From positions 6,012,198 to 6,076,197 of the forward strand of contig NZ_AP023355.1 of NCBI RefSeq assembly GCF_016865425.1: DNA of 64,000 nt, written 5' to 3'. Of the stretch, positions 25,481-33,505 are shown one piece after another. The notes beneath the pieces are model-generated. The model made no database searches. It saw only the letters and a program-made list of their open reading frames with translations, and was not told the origin of the DNA. Every line of letters begins with the position of its first letter. Positions within the stretch are counted from its first letter, which is position 1. The position numbers and the translations under genes were made by a program. Source of the DNA: Actinocatenispora thailandica (lineage in GTDB: Bacteria; Actinomycetota; Actinomycetes; Mycobacteriales; Micromonosporaceae).

Positions 25481-25577
25481 CACAACGGCCCGGCCCGGCC
25501 GATGATTCCGCGGCCCGGTATGACGGACGCCACAGGGTTGTCCGGCGGCACTGGGCGCGGCATGCGACGATCAGGAC

Positions 25578-25958
25578 GTGCGCATACTGATCAGGATCAT
25601 CATCAACGCCGTGGCGCTGTGGGTGTCGACGCTGCTGCCGGGCATCTCGCTGACCGGGTCGACCTGGCACAGGGTCGGCTCCCTGCTGGCCGTTGCGGTG
25701 ATCTTCGGGATCATCAACGCGGTGCTCAAGCCCATCATCAAGGTGATCGGCTGCGGGCTGTACATCCTGACCCTCGGCCTGATCTCGCTCGTGGTCAACG
25801 CGCTGCTGTTCCTGCTCGCCGGCTACCTGTCGGACAAGCTGGGGCTCACCTTCCACGTCGCCGGCTTCTGGGCCGGATTCTGGGGCGCGCTGATCGTCGC
25901 CATCGTCAGCTTCCTGCTCAGCCTGCTCATCCCGGACCGCCTCGAAGGCAAGGACTGA
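25578..25958 (+). CDS. Phage holin family / DUF360-like small membrane protein
   Basis: 126 residues, GTG start. Four helices with the family patterns IIINAVALWVSTLLPGI, FGIINAVLKPIIKVIGCGLYILTLGLISLVVNALLFLLAGYL (as two helices) and a C-terminal FWGALIVAIVSFLLSLLIPD. Despite the holin name the family (YvlD-like) is a common chromosomal membrane protein of unknown role. There is no phage context here. Followed by a 61-bp palindromic repeat. Confidence 0.82.
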   Translation: MRILIRIIINAVALWVSTLLPGISLTGSTWHRVGSLLAVAVIFGIINAVLKPIIKVIGCGLYILTLGLISLVVNALLFLLAGYLSDKLGLTFHVAGFWAGFWGALIVAIVSFLLSLLIPDRLEGKD

Positions 25959-25974
25959 CCGCCCACCCGCCGCT

Positions 25975-26035
25975 GTTGATCATGGTGTCAGCTGGTCCGG
26001 CAAGCGATTTCCAGCGAGACAACACCATGATCAAC
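25975..26035. repeat. 61-bp palindromic repeat, copy 1
   Basis: Starts GTTGATCATGGTGT and ends with its reverse complement ACACCATGATCAAC. A central core GCAAGCGATTTCC begins at 26000. It lies between the convergent ends of the holin-like gene and the DUF1330 gene. Same length and layout as the copies at 28376, 39870 and 40991. Confidence 0.9.
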
Positions 26036-26052
26036 GCGCCGGCCGCGGGCGG

Positions 26053-26397
26053 TCAGGACTGCGCGGCGCGCAGCGCGGCGGCCATGGCGGCGGAGTCGTG
26101 GTCCGCCGGCTCGCCCTCGATGATCAGGATGTCGCCGCCGACGTGATCCGCGCGCAGGTGCTTGATCTGCTGGTACGCCGGGGAGTCGTACCAGTCGCGG
26201 GCGTGCTGCGGAGTCGGGAAGCCGAGCAGGACCAGGTCCCCGGACCAGCCGCCCTCCTTCACCTCGACGGCGCCGCCGTGAATCAGGAACCGCCCGCCGT
26301 ACGGATCCATCGTGCCCTGGATCCGTTCCATGTACTCGAAGACCTCGGGCTGCACCTTCCCCGGTGTGTTGAGCCGGGCCAGTACGTAGCCGGTCAT
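26053..26397 (-). CDS. DUF1330 family protein
   Basis: 114 residues from the ATG at 26397 (MTGYVLARLNTPGKVQPEVF). Ferredoxin-like dimeric barrel family DUF1330: YMERIQGTMDPYGGRFLIHGG, GDLVLLGFPTPQHARDWYDSPAYQQIKHLRAD. The molecular function of the family is not established. 29 bp downstream of the hydrolase on the same strand, so probably co-transcribed with it. Confidence 0.87.
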   Translation of the reverse strand: MTGYVLARLNTPGKVQPEVFEYMERIQGTMDPYGGRFLIHGGAVEVKEGGWSGDLVLLGFPTPQHARDWYDSPAYQQIKHLRADHVGGDILIIEGEPADHDSAAMAAALRAAQS

Positions 26398-26426
26398 GGT
26401 CGTCTCCCTTCGATCCGGGTACCCGC

Positions 26427-27248
26427 TCAGGAGGCCTTGACGAAGTCGAGGATGTCGGTGTTGACGGCGTCCGCGTGCGTCACGTACAGCCCGTGGCCGG
26501 CGGTCGGGTACTCGCGGTAGACGCAGCCCGGGATCGCCGCCGCGGTACGCCGGCCGGTGAAGTGCACCGGCGCCGAGGTGTCCGCCGCACCGTGCAGCAC
26601 CAGTACCGGCACGTCGATGTCCGGCAGGGTGTCCTCGTGCGCCGCGTTCAGGCACTCCTCCTGGACCGCGAACGCCGCCATCGGCGCCACGTTCAGGCAC
26701 TGCCGGACCGTGTCGTCGATCAGTGCCGGGGACACGTCGTTGAACAGGTGCGTCGCGAAGTACGCCTGTGCGCTCTTGGTCAGCCACTTCGGCCGGTCGG
26801 CGCGCAGCTCGGCCATGGTGAGCGCCACCGCCTCCGGCGGCACCCCGTCCGGGTTGGCCGCGCTGCGCTTCAGCGACGGCAGGCAGGCCGCGAGCAACAC
26901 CGCGCGGGCGATCCGGCCCGAACCGTGCCGGGCCAGGTAGTGCGCCACCTCGACACCGCCGAACGAGTGGCCCACGATCGTCACGTCCCGCAGGTCCAGC
27001 GCGGTGAGCAGGGTGTGGATGTCGTCGCTGAGCGAGTCCAGGTCGTACCCGCCGGACGGGCGCTCGGACCGGGCATGGCCGCGGCGGTCCAGCATGACGC
27101 AGCGGTACCCCTCGGCGACGAACCGCGGGACCTGGTGCTCCCACATGTCGGCCGACAGCGCCCAGCCGGCGATGAACACCAGCGGCGCGCCCACGCCGTA
27201 CTCCTCGTAGGCGAGGCGGGTGCCGTCGGTGGCGGTGACGAAAGGCAT
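26427..27248 (-). CDS. Alpha/beta hydrolase, non-heme chloroperoxidase-like
   Basis: 273 residues starting MPFVTATDGTRLAYEEYGVG. Nucleophile elbow IVGHSFGGVE with Ser95, acid in VLVLHGAADTSAP, and His in YPTAGHGLYVTH. The lid and the N-terminal LDRRGHARSERP match cofactor-free haloperoxidase/esterase-type hydrolases. Natural substrate unknown. Upstream 150 bp hold GC-rich duplications and a palindrome shared with the divergent HTH regulator, which may control it. Confidence 0.88.
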   Translation of the reverse strand: MPFVTATDGTRLAYEEYGVGAPLVFIAGWALSADMWEHQVPRFVAEGYRCVMLDRRGHARSERPSGGYDLDSLSDDIHTLLTALDLRDVTIVGHSFGGVEVAHYLARHGSGRIARAVLLAACLPSLKRSAANPDGVPPEAVALTMAELRADRPKWLTKSAQAYFATHLFNDVSPALIDDTVRQCLNVAPMAAFAVQEECLNAAHEDTLPDIDVPVLVLHGAADTSAPVHFTGRRTAAAIPGCVYREYPTAGHGLYVTHADAVNTDILDFVKAS

Positions 27249-27309
27249 CTCGTACTCCTCGGTTCGGCCGGCTGCTCCGGCGCGGTGCGGTGCCCACCGG
27301 GCGGTGCGC

Positions 27310-27413
27310 CCGGCGCGGCGTTCGACCACCAGCCGGTGGTGCGGCGCGGTGACGGCCACCGGCCGGCGGGACCGGCGCGGTGTTCGGCCACCGGCCGGTG
27401 GTCCGGCGCGGTG
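27310..27413. repeat. Two 42-bp direct repeats in a divergent promoter region
   Basis: Units at 27310-27351 and 27372-27413 (62-bp period) differ at only a few bases. Each contains an inner inverted repeat around CCACC.GCCGGTGGT. They occupy the gap between the hydrolase and the HTH regulator. Confidence 0.8.
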
Positions 27414-27450
27414 CTGACCACCACGATGCCGGTACCGGCGCATGACGTCG

Positions 27451-27467
27451 ATGACCTCCGAGGTCAT
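27451..27467. promoter_or_regulatory. Candidate operator palindrome
   Basis: Perfect palindrome ATGACCT-CCG-AGGTCAT, 37 bp before the HTH regulator start. A half site ATGACCTC recurs at 27478. Likely binding site of the adjacent regulator (inference). Confidence 0.55.
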
Positions 27468-27503
27468 GGCCGGCGCGATGACCTCTCGCCTACCGTGGCG
27501 GCC

Positions 27504-28301
27504 ATGACCACCAACGTGCTGGACCGGCCCGCGCCGGTCGGTAGCCTGCTGCGCGAGTGGCGGCAGCGCCGGCGACTCAGCCAGCTGGAGCTGTCGCTCG
27601 CCGCCGACGTCTCGACCCGCCACCTGAGCTGCCTGGAGACCGGACGTTCCCGGCCGACCAGCCAGATGATCCTGAAACTCGCCGAACGGCTGGAGATACC
27701 GCTGCGGGAGCGCAACGCGCTGCTGCTCGCCGGCGGGTACGCACCCGCGTACCCGGAACACGACCTGGACTCGCCGGACCTCGGCTCGGTGTGCGCGGCG
27801 CTGCGGCAGGTGCTGGCGGGACACCGGCCGTACCCGGCGGTGGTCGTCGACCGGACCTGGACGCTGATCGACGCCAACCCGGCGATCGACATCTTCACCG
27901 ACGGCGTCGCCGCGCACCTGCTGGAACCGCCGGTCAACGCGCTGCGCCTGACGCTGCACCCGGACGGGATGGCCCCCCGGATCGCGAACCTCGGCCAGTG
28001 GCGCGCCCACCTGCTCGGCCGGCTCCGGCACCAGGCCGAGACCACCGCGGACGTGGCCCTCGCCGAGCTGTACCGGGAACTCGCCGGCTACCCGTGCGCC
28101 GACCCGGAACCGGAGATCGACATGGCCGGGCCGGGCAGCGTCGTCGTACCGCTGCGCTACCGGTACCGCGGCGCCGAGCTGTCCTTCTTCTCCACCACCG
28201 CAGTGTTCGGCACCCCGCTGGACGTGACCGTCGCCGAACTCGCCATCGAGTCCTTCTACCCCGCCGACGACCGCACCGCAGCATTCCTCCACAACCCCTG
28301 A
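27504..28301 (+). CDS. XRE-family HTH regulator with MmyB-like ligand domain
   Basis: 265 residues from the ATG at 27504 (MTTNVLDRPAPVGSLLREWR). HTH at about 15-70: RRLSQLELSLAADVSTRHLS and CLETGRSRPTSQMILKLAERL. The C-terminal MmyB-like domain has PAVVVDRTWTLIDANPAIDIF and RLTLHPDGMAPRIANLGQWR. This family (SAV2435/MmyB type) commonly represses a divergent oxidoreductase or hydrolase in response to a small ligand. The divergent hydrolase/DUF1330 pair is the likely target. The much longer open frame upstream is a shadow. Confidence 0.88.
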   Translation: MTTNVLDRPAPVGSLLREWRQRRRLSQLELSLAADVSTRHLSCLETGRSRPTSQMILKLAERLEIPLRERNALLLAGGYAPAYPEHDLDSPDLGSVCAALRQVLAGHRPYPAVVVDRTWTLIDANPAIDIFTDGVAAHLLEPPVNALRLTLHPDGMAPRIANLGQWRAHLLGRLRHQAETTADVALAELYRELAGYPCADPEPEIDMAGPGSVVVPLRYRYRGAELSFFSTTAVFGTPLDVTVAELAIESFYPADDRTAAFLHNP

Positions 28302-28617
28302 CCGCTCCACCCGCCCGGCCCCCCGCCCGTGGATCATCGCGCCCTGCCCGGTTGATCACGGCGTTGCCCGGCACGGTCGATCATGGCGTTAGCTGGCACG
28401 GCAATCGCTTACCCAGCAGCTAAAACCATGATCAACTTCGCGGGCCGGTGCGCCAGGTAGCCTCGGTCGCGGCGCCGCCCGGTATCTCCAAGGCCGGGCG
28501 GTACCGCGGGGCGCGGCACGGGCTACCAACTCCATCGCCGCGCCCCGCTTCACCCCCGGCGCAACTCCGGCGACCGGCTTCGCCGGTGCCGGCGCGCGCT
28601 CACGGACGGCCTCGCGC
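28302..28617. other. Intergenic region with repeat elements
   Basis: No supported gene in these 316 bp. It holds copy 2 of the 61-bp palindrome, two incomplete copies of its end (near 28329 and at 28351-28364), and the first of two 32-bp direct repeats (28519-28550) that flank the next gene. Confidence 0.6.
28376..28436. repeat. 61-bp palindromic repeat, copy 2
   Basis: GTCGATCATGGCGTT to AACCATGATCAAC with core GCAATCGCTTACC at 28401. One mismatch in the left end compared with the other copies. An isolated left end (GTTGATCACGGCGT) lies 25 bp before it. Confidence 0.88.
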
Positions 28618-29021
28618 TCACAGCCAGGCGAGGCGCAACGGACAGAGCATCGACCAGCGGTCCAACGCGGCCTCGGCGCTCGCGTGCCGCGCGGTGTCCA
28701 GCCGGCCGGCACGATCGGTCCGGTAGAGCAGTACGCGATCCGGCAACTGCACGCCCCACCACAGCACCGGGCCGGCGGGACGCGCCGCTGCCAGGAACTC
28801 CGCGTACTCGTCCTCTTCGGGATCGAACAGCAACGCGAACTGACGCGGCGCCGGCGGTGCCACCCGCAGCACCTCGGCGATCCGCTCCTCGACGGGCCGC
28901 TCAGCAGGTACGGCCTCCCCTTCTGTTGCGACGCATGGTTTTCCGGACGACATGACTGCCTCCAAGTTAGGTACGGCGGAGGCACGGCCCGGGCTACCAA
29001 CTCCATCACCGCGTCCCCGTT
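28519..29021. repeat. 32-bp direct repeats flanking a small gene
   Basis: Copies at 28519-28550 and 28990-29021 share CGGGCTACCAACTCCATC exactly and then differ at three or four positions. They lie on either side of the hypothetical gene 28618-28953. They may be duplicated regulatory sequence or scars of an insertion. Confidence 0.75.
28618..28953 (-). CDS. Hypothetical protein next to HTH/DUF397 pair
   Basis: 111 residues from an ATG with a GGAGG ribosome binding site (MSSGKPCVATEGEAVPAERP). Contains VLRVAPPAPRQFALLFDPEEDEYAEFL and GPVLWWGVQLPDRVLLYRT; ends DRWSMLCPLRLAWL. No named family recognised. Such short proteins often accompany HTH/DUF397 pairs in actinomycetes, and this one is divergent from the pair that follows. 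Role unknown. Confidence 0.6.
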   Translation of the reverse strand: MSSGKPCVATEGEAVPAERPVEERIAEVLRVAPPAPRQFALLFDPEEDEYAEFLAAARPAGPVLWWGVQLPDRVLLYRTDRAGRLDTARHASAEAALDRWSMLCPLRLAWL

Positions 29022-29151
29022 GGCACGGACCGCTACGAACACTGCCGTCCGTGCTGGACAGCTTGACGCAGAGCTATGTCTAATGTCAATCTTGCGTCGT
29101 AATTTTCCTGTCGTCGTTTTGCGTCGCTCTCGCCCGGTTCGGAGGACCCGC

Positions 29152-30000
29152 ATGGCCAAGCCGATCGGCCCCACGATTCCGCGCTGGCAGCTCGGTGAGC
29201 AGCTGCAACGACTGCGCATCGCCGCCGGCTACAGCCGGCAGCAGACTGCCCAACGGCTCCGCTGCTCGGTCAGCAAGATCGAGAAGGTGGAGGGCGGCCA
29301 GGTCCGCGCCAAGCTCGCCGAACTGGAGACGATGCTCGCCGAGTACGGCGTACCCGAGGACGAATGGCCACCCCTGCTCGAACTGCAGCGACTCGGCGCC
29401 ACCCGCGGCTGGTGGTCCAAGTTCGGCCGACTTCCGTTGCCGTTCACCGAGTTCCTCGGTCTGGAGATGGCCGCCGAGACCATCCGCACCTTCGAACTCG
29501 CCGTAGTCCCCGGCCTCTTCCAAACCGAGCCCTACGCCCGCGCCCTCACCGAGTCCGACACCGTTGGGATGACCCCGGAATGGCTCGAACGCGAGGTCGG
29601 CCTGCGCATGGACCGGCAGAAGCAGATCCTCTCCGATGACCCGCCCCAGATCCTGCTGGTGCTCGACGAGGCAGCCCTACGCCGCCAGATCGGTGGCCCG
29701 AAGGTGATGCGCGACCAACTCGCCCACCTCGTCGACCTCGCCAAGACGGTCCACCTCCAGGTCGTCCCCTTCGAGCATGGTGGCTATCCGGGTATTGCCG
29801 GACGGTTCGTTGTCTTCGATTTCCCCGAAGACCTGCACAGCCCGGTGGTCTACGTCGAGAGCCAAGCGGGCAACCTGTACATGGAGAAGGGCATCGACAT
29901 CCGTCGGTGTAGCCTGGCCTTCGATCATTTGCTGGGTGCCGCCCTCAGTCGACCCAAGTCGGTCGCCCTCATCAAAGACATCGCCCGGCACCTGGAGTGA
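29152..30000 (+). CDS. XRE-family HTH regulator with DUF5753 (Scr1 family)
   Basis: 282 residues, ATG after GGAGGACC. The HTH (about 12-65) reads LGEQLQRLRIAAGYSRQQTA then QRLRCSVSKIEKVEGGQVRA. The DUF5753 domain follows (about 95-275): ETIRTFELAVVPGLFQTEPY, DPPQILLVLDEAALRRQIGG, LQVVPFEHGGYPGIAGRFVVFDF. These regulators pair with DUF397 proteins, and one follows at 30016. The frame is open far upstream, but the ribosome binding site and domain start fix this codon. Upstream 29060-29115 is unusually AT-rich and carries the inverted repeat GACGCA...TGCGTC, a plausible promoter/operator. Confidence 0.9.
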   Translation: MAKPIGPTIPRWQLGEQLQRLRIAAGYSRQQTAQRLRCSVSKIEKVEGGQVRAKLAELETMLAEYGVPEDEWPPLLELQRLGATRGWWSKFGRLPLPFTEFLGLEMAAETIRTFELAVVPGLFQTEPYARALTESDTVGMTPEWLEREVGLRMDRQKQILSDDPPQILLVLDEAALRRQIGGPKVMRDQLAHLVDLAKTVHLQVVPFEHGGYPGIAGRFVVFDFPEDLHSPVVYVESQAGNLYMEKGIDIRRCSLAFDHLLGAALSRPKSVALIKDIARHLE

Positions 30001-30015
30001 CTCGAAGGAGCCGCG

Positions 30016-30213
30016 ATGACCCCGAATCCGAGCGCTACTCGCTGGCGCAAGAGCAGTCGCTCGAACACCGGAGGCAACTGCGTCGAGATCGCAGATTCCC
30101 CTGGCGTCATCGCGATCCGGGACTCGAAGAACCCGGCCGGACCAGTACTCACTGTCACCCACGACGCCTGGACCGCCTTCATGAGTGCGCTCAACCAGGA
30201 AACCCTCGCCTGA
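30016..30213 (+). CDS. DUF397 domain protein
   Basis: 65 residues with AAGGAG ribosome binding site, 15 bp after the HTH regulator. Whole protein is one DUF397 domain: TRWRKSSRSNTGGNCVEIAD, VIAIRDSKNPAGPVLTVT, WTAFMSAL. DUF397/Scr1-type pairs act in developmental regulation in streptomycetes (whiJ/bldB-type systems); the partner is the gene before it. Confidence 0.93.
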   Translation: MTPNPSATRWRKSSRSNTGGNCVEIADSPGVIAIRDSKNPAGPVLTVTHDAWTAFMSALNQETLA

Positions 30214-30263
30214 GCGTCCGGTCACTGCCGTATCAAACCGTCGGCCGCGCGTGGTTGTGTGGG

Positions 30264-30269
30264 TACGAT
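30264..30269 (+). promoter_or_regulatory. Possible -10 element of the type VII-associated operon
   Basis: TACGAT preceded by TGTGGG (extended -10-like), 44 bp before the GTG of the first gene. No good -35 at the expected distance, so this is tentative. Confidence 0.3.
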
Positions 30270-30312
30270 ACGTTGCCTTCCGGCTTGATCTGACGGGTTC
30301 GGGAGGTTCCCA

Positions 30313-30771
30313 GTGGGCGACGGCAAGTCCAGCGGCGCGCAGCAGGTCGACACATACAACCTGATCGACGCGGCGACCAAGGTGAAAGAGCTGGCCGGCA
30401 AGGAAGGCTTCGGCAAGGCCCTCTCGGCGTTCCAGGCCAGCATGCGGAACTACTCCGTCAAGACACTGGACAAGGTTGCGGCCGACCAGAGCAGCAAGTC
30501 GAAGGACTTCCAGTCCGTCGGCGCGAACGCCAGCTGGGTCAACCCGTTCGGGCACTTCGGCGAGGCCGACCACCTGTTGGCGCACGTCGACGACGTGCAC
30601 CAGGCAGCGGTCGAGGACGGACGAGACCTCATGGCCGCGCTGGTACGGATGGCCGGGGCGCTCAAAGCCGCCGCCGACCTGTACGACCAGAACGAGGACA
30701 AGAACTCCGCGGTCTCGAAGGAGGTCATGCGGCGGTTGATGACCGGCTCGGCGACAAGTTACGAGGCATAG
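30313..30771 (+). CDS. Small helical protein, possible type VII secretion partner
   Basis: 152 residues, GTG start after GGGAGG. Mostly helical, no signal peptide. Segments: DAATKVKELAGKEGFGKALS, SVGANASWVNPFGHFGEADHLLAHVDDVH and ALVRMAGALKAAADLYDQNE. It sits 8 bp before the PPE-like gene, the position where WXG100-type partners occur. It lacks a clear W-x-G turn, so it is a hypothetical WXG100-like protein. Base composition is lower in GC than the surrounding genes. Confidence 0.6.
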   Translation: MGDGKSSGAQQVDTYNLIDAATKVKELAGKEGFGKALSAFQASMRNYSVKTLDKVAADQSSKSKDFQSVGANASWVNPFGHFGEADHLLAHVDDVHQAAVEDGRDLMAALVRMAGALKAAADLYDQNEDKNSAVSKEVMRRLMTGSATSYEA

Positions 30772-30779
30772 GGGCAGAC

Positions 30780-32174
30780 GTGGAAGCAGCCGTACCGACC
30801 GACGGCGGAAGCAGCAGCGACGGCCTCCCCTGGGAGCGCCCGGTACGGGAGATCACCCTGGCCGCACGCTCCGACGTGATCGATGAGATGCGGGATCCGT
30901 GGAGCAAGTACCTCTCCGCCATCAATGACTGCGCCAAGCAGTTCAGCGCAATCTGGACGGACTACCTGGAAAAGCATTGGAGGGGCGAAGCCGCTCACGC
31001 ATGCTACGTTGAGTGGCAACACCTCTATGTTGAGATCACCAACTTTGCCAAGAATTATGCATCCGTCGATGGCGCGCTGAAGAACGCAGAGAAGGCGGTG
31101 ATCGAGGCACGTGAAACTATCCCGGTCCCGGTATTCAATGGCGGCCGGCTGCCGGGAAACATTGATGCCGGAGTTGGATCGGCGGCGGACCTGAAGGTCA
31201 GTGGCGGTGACCTCTACTCCGATTATCAGGAGTCATCGGAGTCCTACGCCGACTTCGCGTTCCTACATCATGCGAAGCGCGAATTGAGCGATGGCGAGAC
31301 TCCGGTCGGAGTCCGTGCGCATACCAAGTCTGGTTACGGCGTCAACGGGACGGTCGAGGCATATGAAAAGCCGGCTCTGACAAGCAAGGAAAAGCAGGTC
31401 CGCGAACAGGCAGTCCAGGAGTGGTACCACACTCATCAGTCGACGGCAAACGTGGCTCGCGACAACCTCCTCACCGACTATGCGCACAGCAAGAGCAGCC
31501 TCCCCAAACCGTATGGGGGGTTCATCTACGCAGACGATTCCGAGGAAAAGAAGAAGGACCCCGGCGGCCGCTACCTTCCGGGCGGTGGCGACGGGTCCGG
31601 AGCCGCCTACGGCGCTGGGTCCTTCGGTGCGGTCGGCGGCGCAGGGCTCGGCGCTGGTGCCGTACACGCATCGCTGCCGATGACCAGACACGCAGCTCTG
31701 CCCTCGCCGCCATCGTCGATCGCTGATGGCATCCGGCTTGCTGGCGATCCGGATCCCTCCGCCGTCGGTACGGCAGGCGGCACGGCGCTGTCCGGCGGCA
31801 ACTCTCGGTTGCCGTTGTCGTGGTCCACCGCACCTGCAGGCGGGGCCGGTGGCGCGGGCAGTTTCGGCGCCGTCGGCGCCGGAGGCATCGGCGGCGGCTT
31901 CGGCAGCGTGGGCGTGCCGGGCACATCGACGCCGGGCGAAGGTTGGTGGAACCGGCCCCGGTCCGGTCCGGTCGGTCCGGCCGCCAGCAGCCCGGCAGCG
32001 CAGCTCGCCGCCGCCCGTGGCGGCACGTCGGCAGCCGGCAGCAGCGGCGTCGGAATGATGCCGCACGGCGGCGGCTCGGCCAGCAAGCAGCGTGAGGAGC
32101 GCCAGACCTGGCTGACCGAGGACGACAAGGACGTCTTCCGGGCGAAACCGGCCACCCCAGGCCTGATCGAATAG
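30780..32174 (+). CDS. PPE-like type VII secretion substrate
   Basis: 464 residues, GTG start. The helical N-terminal domain (about 25-120) has EMRDPWSKYLSAINDCAKQF and the W-x-G turn EKHWRGEAAHACYVEWQHLY (Trp67, Gly69). A middle region follows. The Gly/Ala-rich repeat region (about 265-430) reads GAGSFGAVGGAGLGAGA and similar. The C-terminal block KQREERQTWLTEDDKDVFRA matches the terminal WL-(V/T)-ED-D motif of actinomycete PPE-like proteins. Probably exported by an ESX-type machine encoded elsewhere, since no EccB/C/D/E is in the window. The first half has clearly lower GC than neighbouring DNA, suggesting acquisition. Confidence 0.75.
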   Translation: MEAAVPTDGGSSSDGLPWERPVREITLAARSDVIDEMRDPWSKYLSAINDCAKQFSAIWTDYLEKHWRGEAAHACYVEWQHLYVEITNFAKNYASVDGALKNAEKAVIEARETIPVPVFNGGRLPGNIDAGVGSAADLKVSGGDLYSDYQESSESYADFAFLHHAKRELSDGETPVGVRAHTKSGYGVNGTVEAYEKPALTSKEKQVREQAVQEWYHTHQSTANVARDNLLTDYAHSKSSLPKPYGGFIYADDSEEKKKDPGGRYLPGGGDGSGAAYGAGSFGAVGGAGLGAGAVHASLPMTRHAALPSPPSSIADGIRLAGDPDPSAVGTAGGTALSGGNSRLPLSWSTAPAGGAGGAGSFGAVGAGGIGGGFGSVGVPGTSTPGEGWWNRPRSGPVGPAASSPAAQLAAARGGTSAAGSSGVGMMPHGGGSASKQREERQTWLTEDDKDVFRAKPATPGLIE

Positions 32175-32175
32175 G

Positions 32176-33483
32176 GTGACCGACGTGTTTGCACGCACTC
32201 CCCGAAACGAGACCCGGCACCGGACCGCCGCGTTGGCGGCGATCGTGGCCGGCGGACTCACCGCACTGGCCATCAGCGCGCCGGTCGCGGCGTCGTCCGA
32301 CGGCCAGTGGTACCTCGACGCACTGCACGTGCGCCAAGCGCAGAAGATCAGCACTGGCAGAGGCGTCACCGTCGCGGTCATCGACTCCGGCATCGACAAG
32401 ACACGGCCCGCTCTCTCCGGCCGACTGGTCCCGGGAAAGTGCTTCGGCAGCGCCAAGGGTGCTGATCCGACGCTGGATTTCAACGGCCACGGCACAGGCA
32501 TGGCGGGATTAGTCGGCGGCAACGGCAAAGATAGTCGACAGATCCTCGGGATGGCTCCGGGAGCCCAACTCATGCCGTTGTGCGTGAGCGGGGACGACAC
32601 GACGCAGGATGCTTTGCTAAGCAGTATCACTCCGGCGATTCGGTATGCGGTTGATCACGGCGCGACGGTGATCAGCATGTCGCTCGGAGCGTACGAGAAC
32701 CATGCCCTGGACAGCACCGTCGCAAAGCTACACAACGGTATCGCGTATGCCGAAGCGCACAATGTAGTGCTGGTCGCGGGCGTTGGCAACAAGGGTCAAG
32801 GCAACGAGGGTGTTCTCAGCCCCGCACGGCTTTCCGGTGTCGTCGCGGTCTCCGGGATCGGCACGAACGGAAAACTCTGGAACGACTCCGTGACGGGAGA
32901 ACAGGTGGCGCTCGCCGCTCCCGCCGAGCACATTTTGAGCACCGACACGACCAACAAGTTCAAGGATGGTAAGCCGGTCGATTCCACCGGATACCAGATC
33001 GCCAGCGGGACCAGCGCTGCTACGGCGTTGGTGGCGGGGGCGGCGGCGTTGGTGCGAGCGAAGTATCCGAAGTTGGATGCGGCCAACGTGATCAACAGGC
33101 TCATCAAGACGGCCGACCACAAGGGGGTCCCGGGCCGGAACCCGCAGTACGGGTACGGGATCGTCGATCCGGTCAAGGCGCTCACCGCGCACGTCGATCC
33201 GGTAGACAGCAACCCGCTCGGGCAGCTCGACGCGCGGGGCACCGGCGGCAGCTCGTCGAAGGCGGTTGCCGCACCCGGCAAGACCGGTAACGGCGGCGGG
33301 AGCAATGTCGGGGTGTGGATCGCGGTCGGCGCCACCGTACTGGTGATCATCGTCGTCCTGATCGTCGTGCTCGCGGCCCGTTCCCGCCGCCGCAGGGCCC
33401 CCGTAACGGCGGACGGCTGGCAACCAAGTACCCAGCCCTCCCGGGATCCCGGCAGTCTGGGTCCCGGGAGGCCGCGACGATGA
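32176..33483 (+). CDS. mycP: Type VII secretion-associated serine protease, mycosin
   Basis: Subtilisin-like (S8) membrane-anchored protease of ESX systems, 435 residues, GTG start, 1 bp after the PPE-like gene. Signal peptide about 15-40 (TAALAAIVAGGLTALAISAP). Catalytic triad intact: Asp70 in VAVIDSGID, His105 in FNGHGTGMAG, Ser280 in ASGTSAATALVAG. The oxyanion Asn is likely in AGVGNKG (Asn205). A Gly/Ser linker leads to a C-terminal helix VGVWIAVGATVLVIIVVLIV and a basic tail. Mycosins process substrates and stabilise the secretion complex. Here the likely partner is the upstream PPE-like protein. Confidence 0.93.
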   Translation: MTDVFARTPRNETRHRTAALAAIVAGGLTALAISAPVAASSDGQWYLDALHVRQAQKISTGRGVTVAVIDSGIDKTRPALSGRLVPGKCFGSAKGADPTLDFNGHGTGMAGLVGGNGKDSRQILGMAPGAQLMPLCVSGDDTTQDALLSSITPAIRYAVDHGATVISMSLGAYENHALDSTVAKLHNGIAYAEAHNVVLVAGVGNKGQGNEGVLSPARLSGVVAVSGIGTNGKLWNDSVTGEQVALAAPAEHILSTDTTNKFKDGKPVDSTGYQIASGTSAATALVAGAAALVRAKYPKLDAANVINRLIKTADHKGVPGRNPQYGYGIVDPVKALTAHVDPVDSNPLGQLDARGTGGSSSKAVAAPGKTGNGGGSNVGVWIAVGATVLVIIVVLIVVLAARSRRRRAPVTADGWQPSTQPSRDPGSLGPGRPRR

Positions 33484-33505
33484 CGGAGAGTACGGGCGTA
33501 CCCGG

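Noticed and set aside
25578-25958. Prophage signature (holin name)
   Set aside because: The family is chromosomal in many bacteria; no lysin, capsid or integrase gene is near.
28389-29219. 276-residue minus-strand frame
   Set aside because: Overlaps the better supported 111-residue gene and carries no family pattern. Its AMELVARA duplication merely reflects the 32-bp direct repeats.
30780-32174. PE-PGRS protein (Gly-rich repeats)
   Set aside because: The N-terminus has a W-x-G turn and PPE-like terminus rather than a PE domain, and the glycine region is short.
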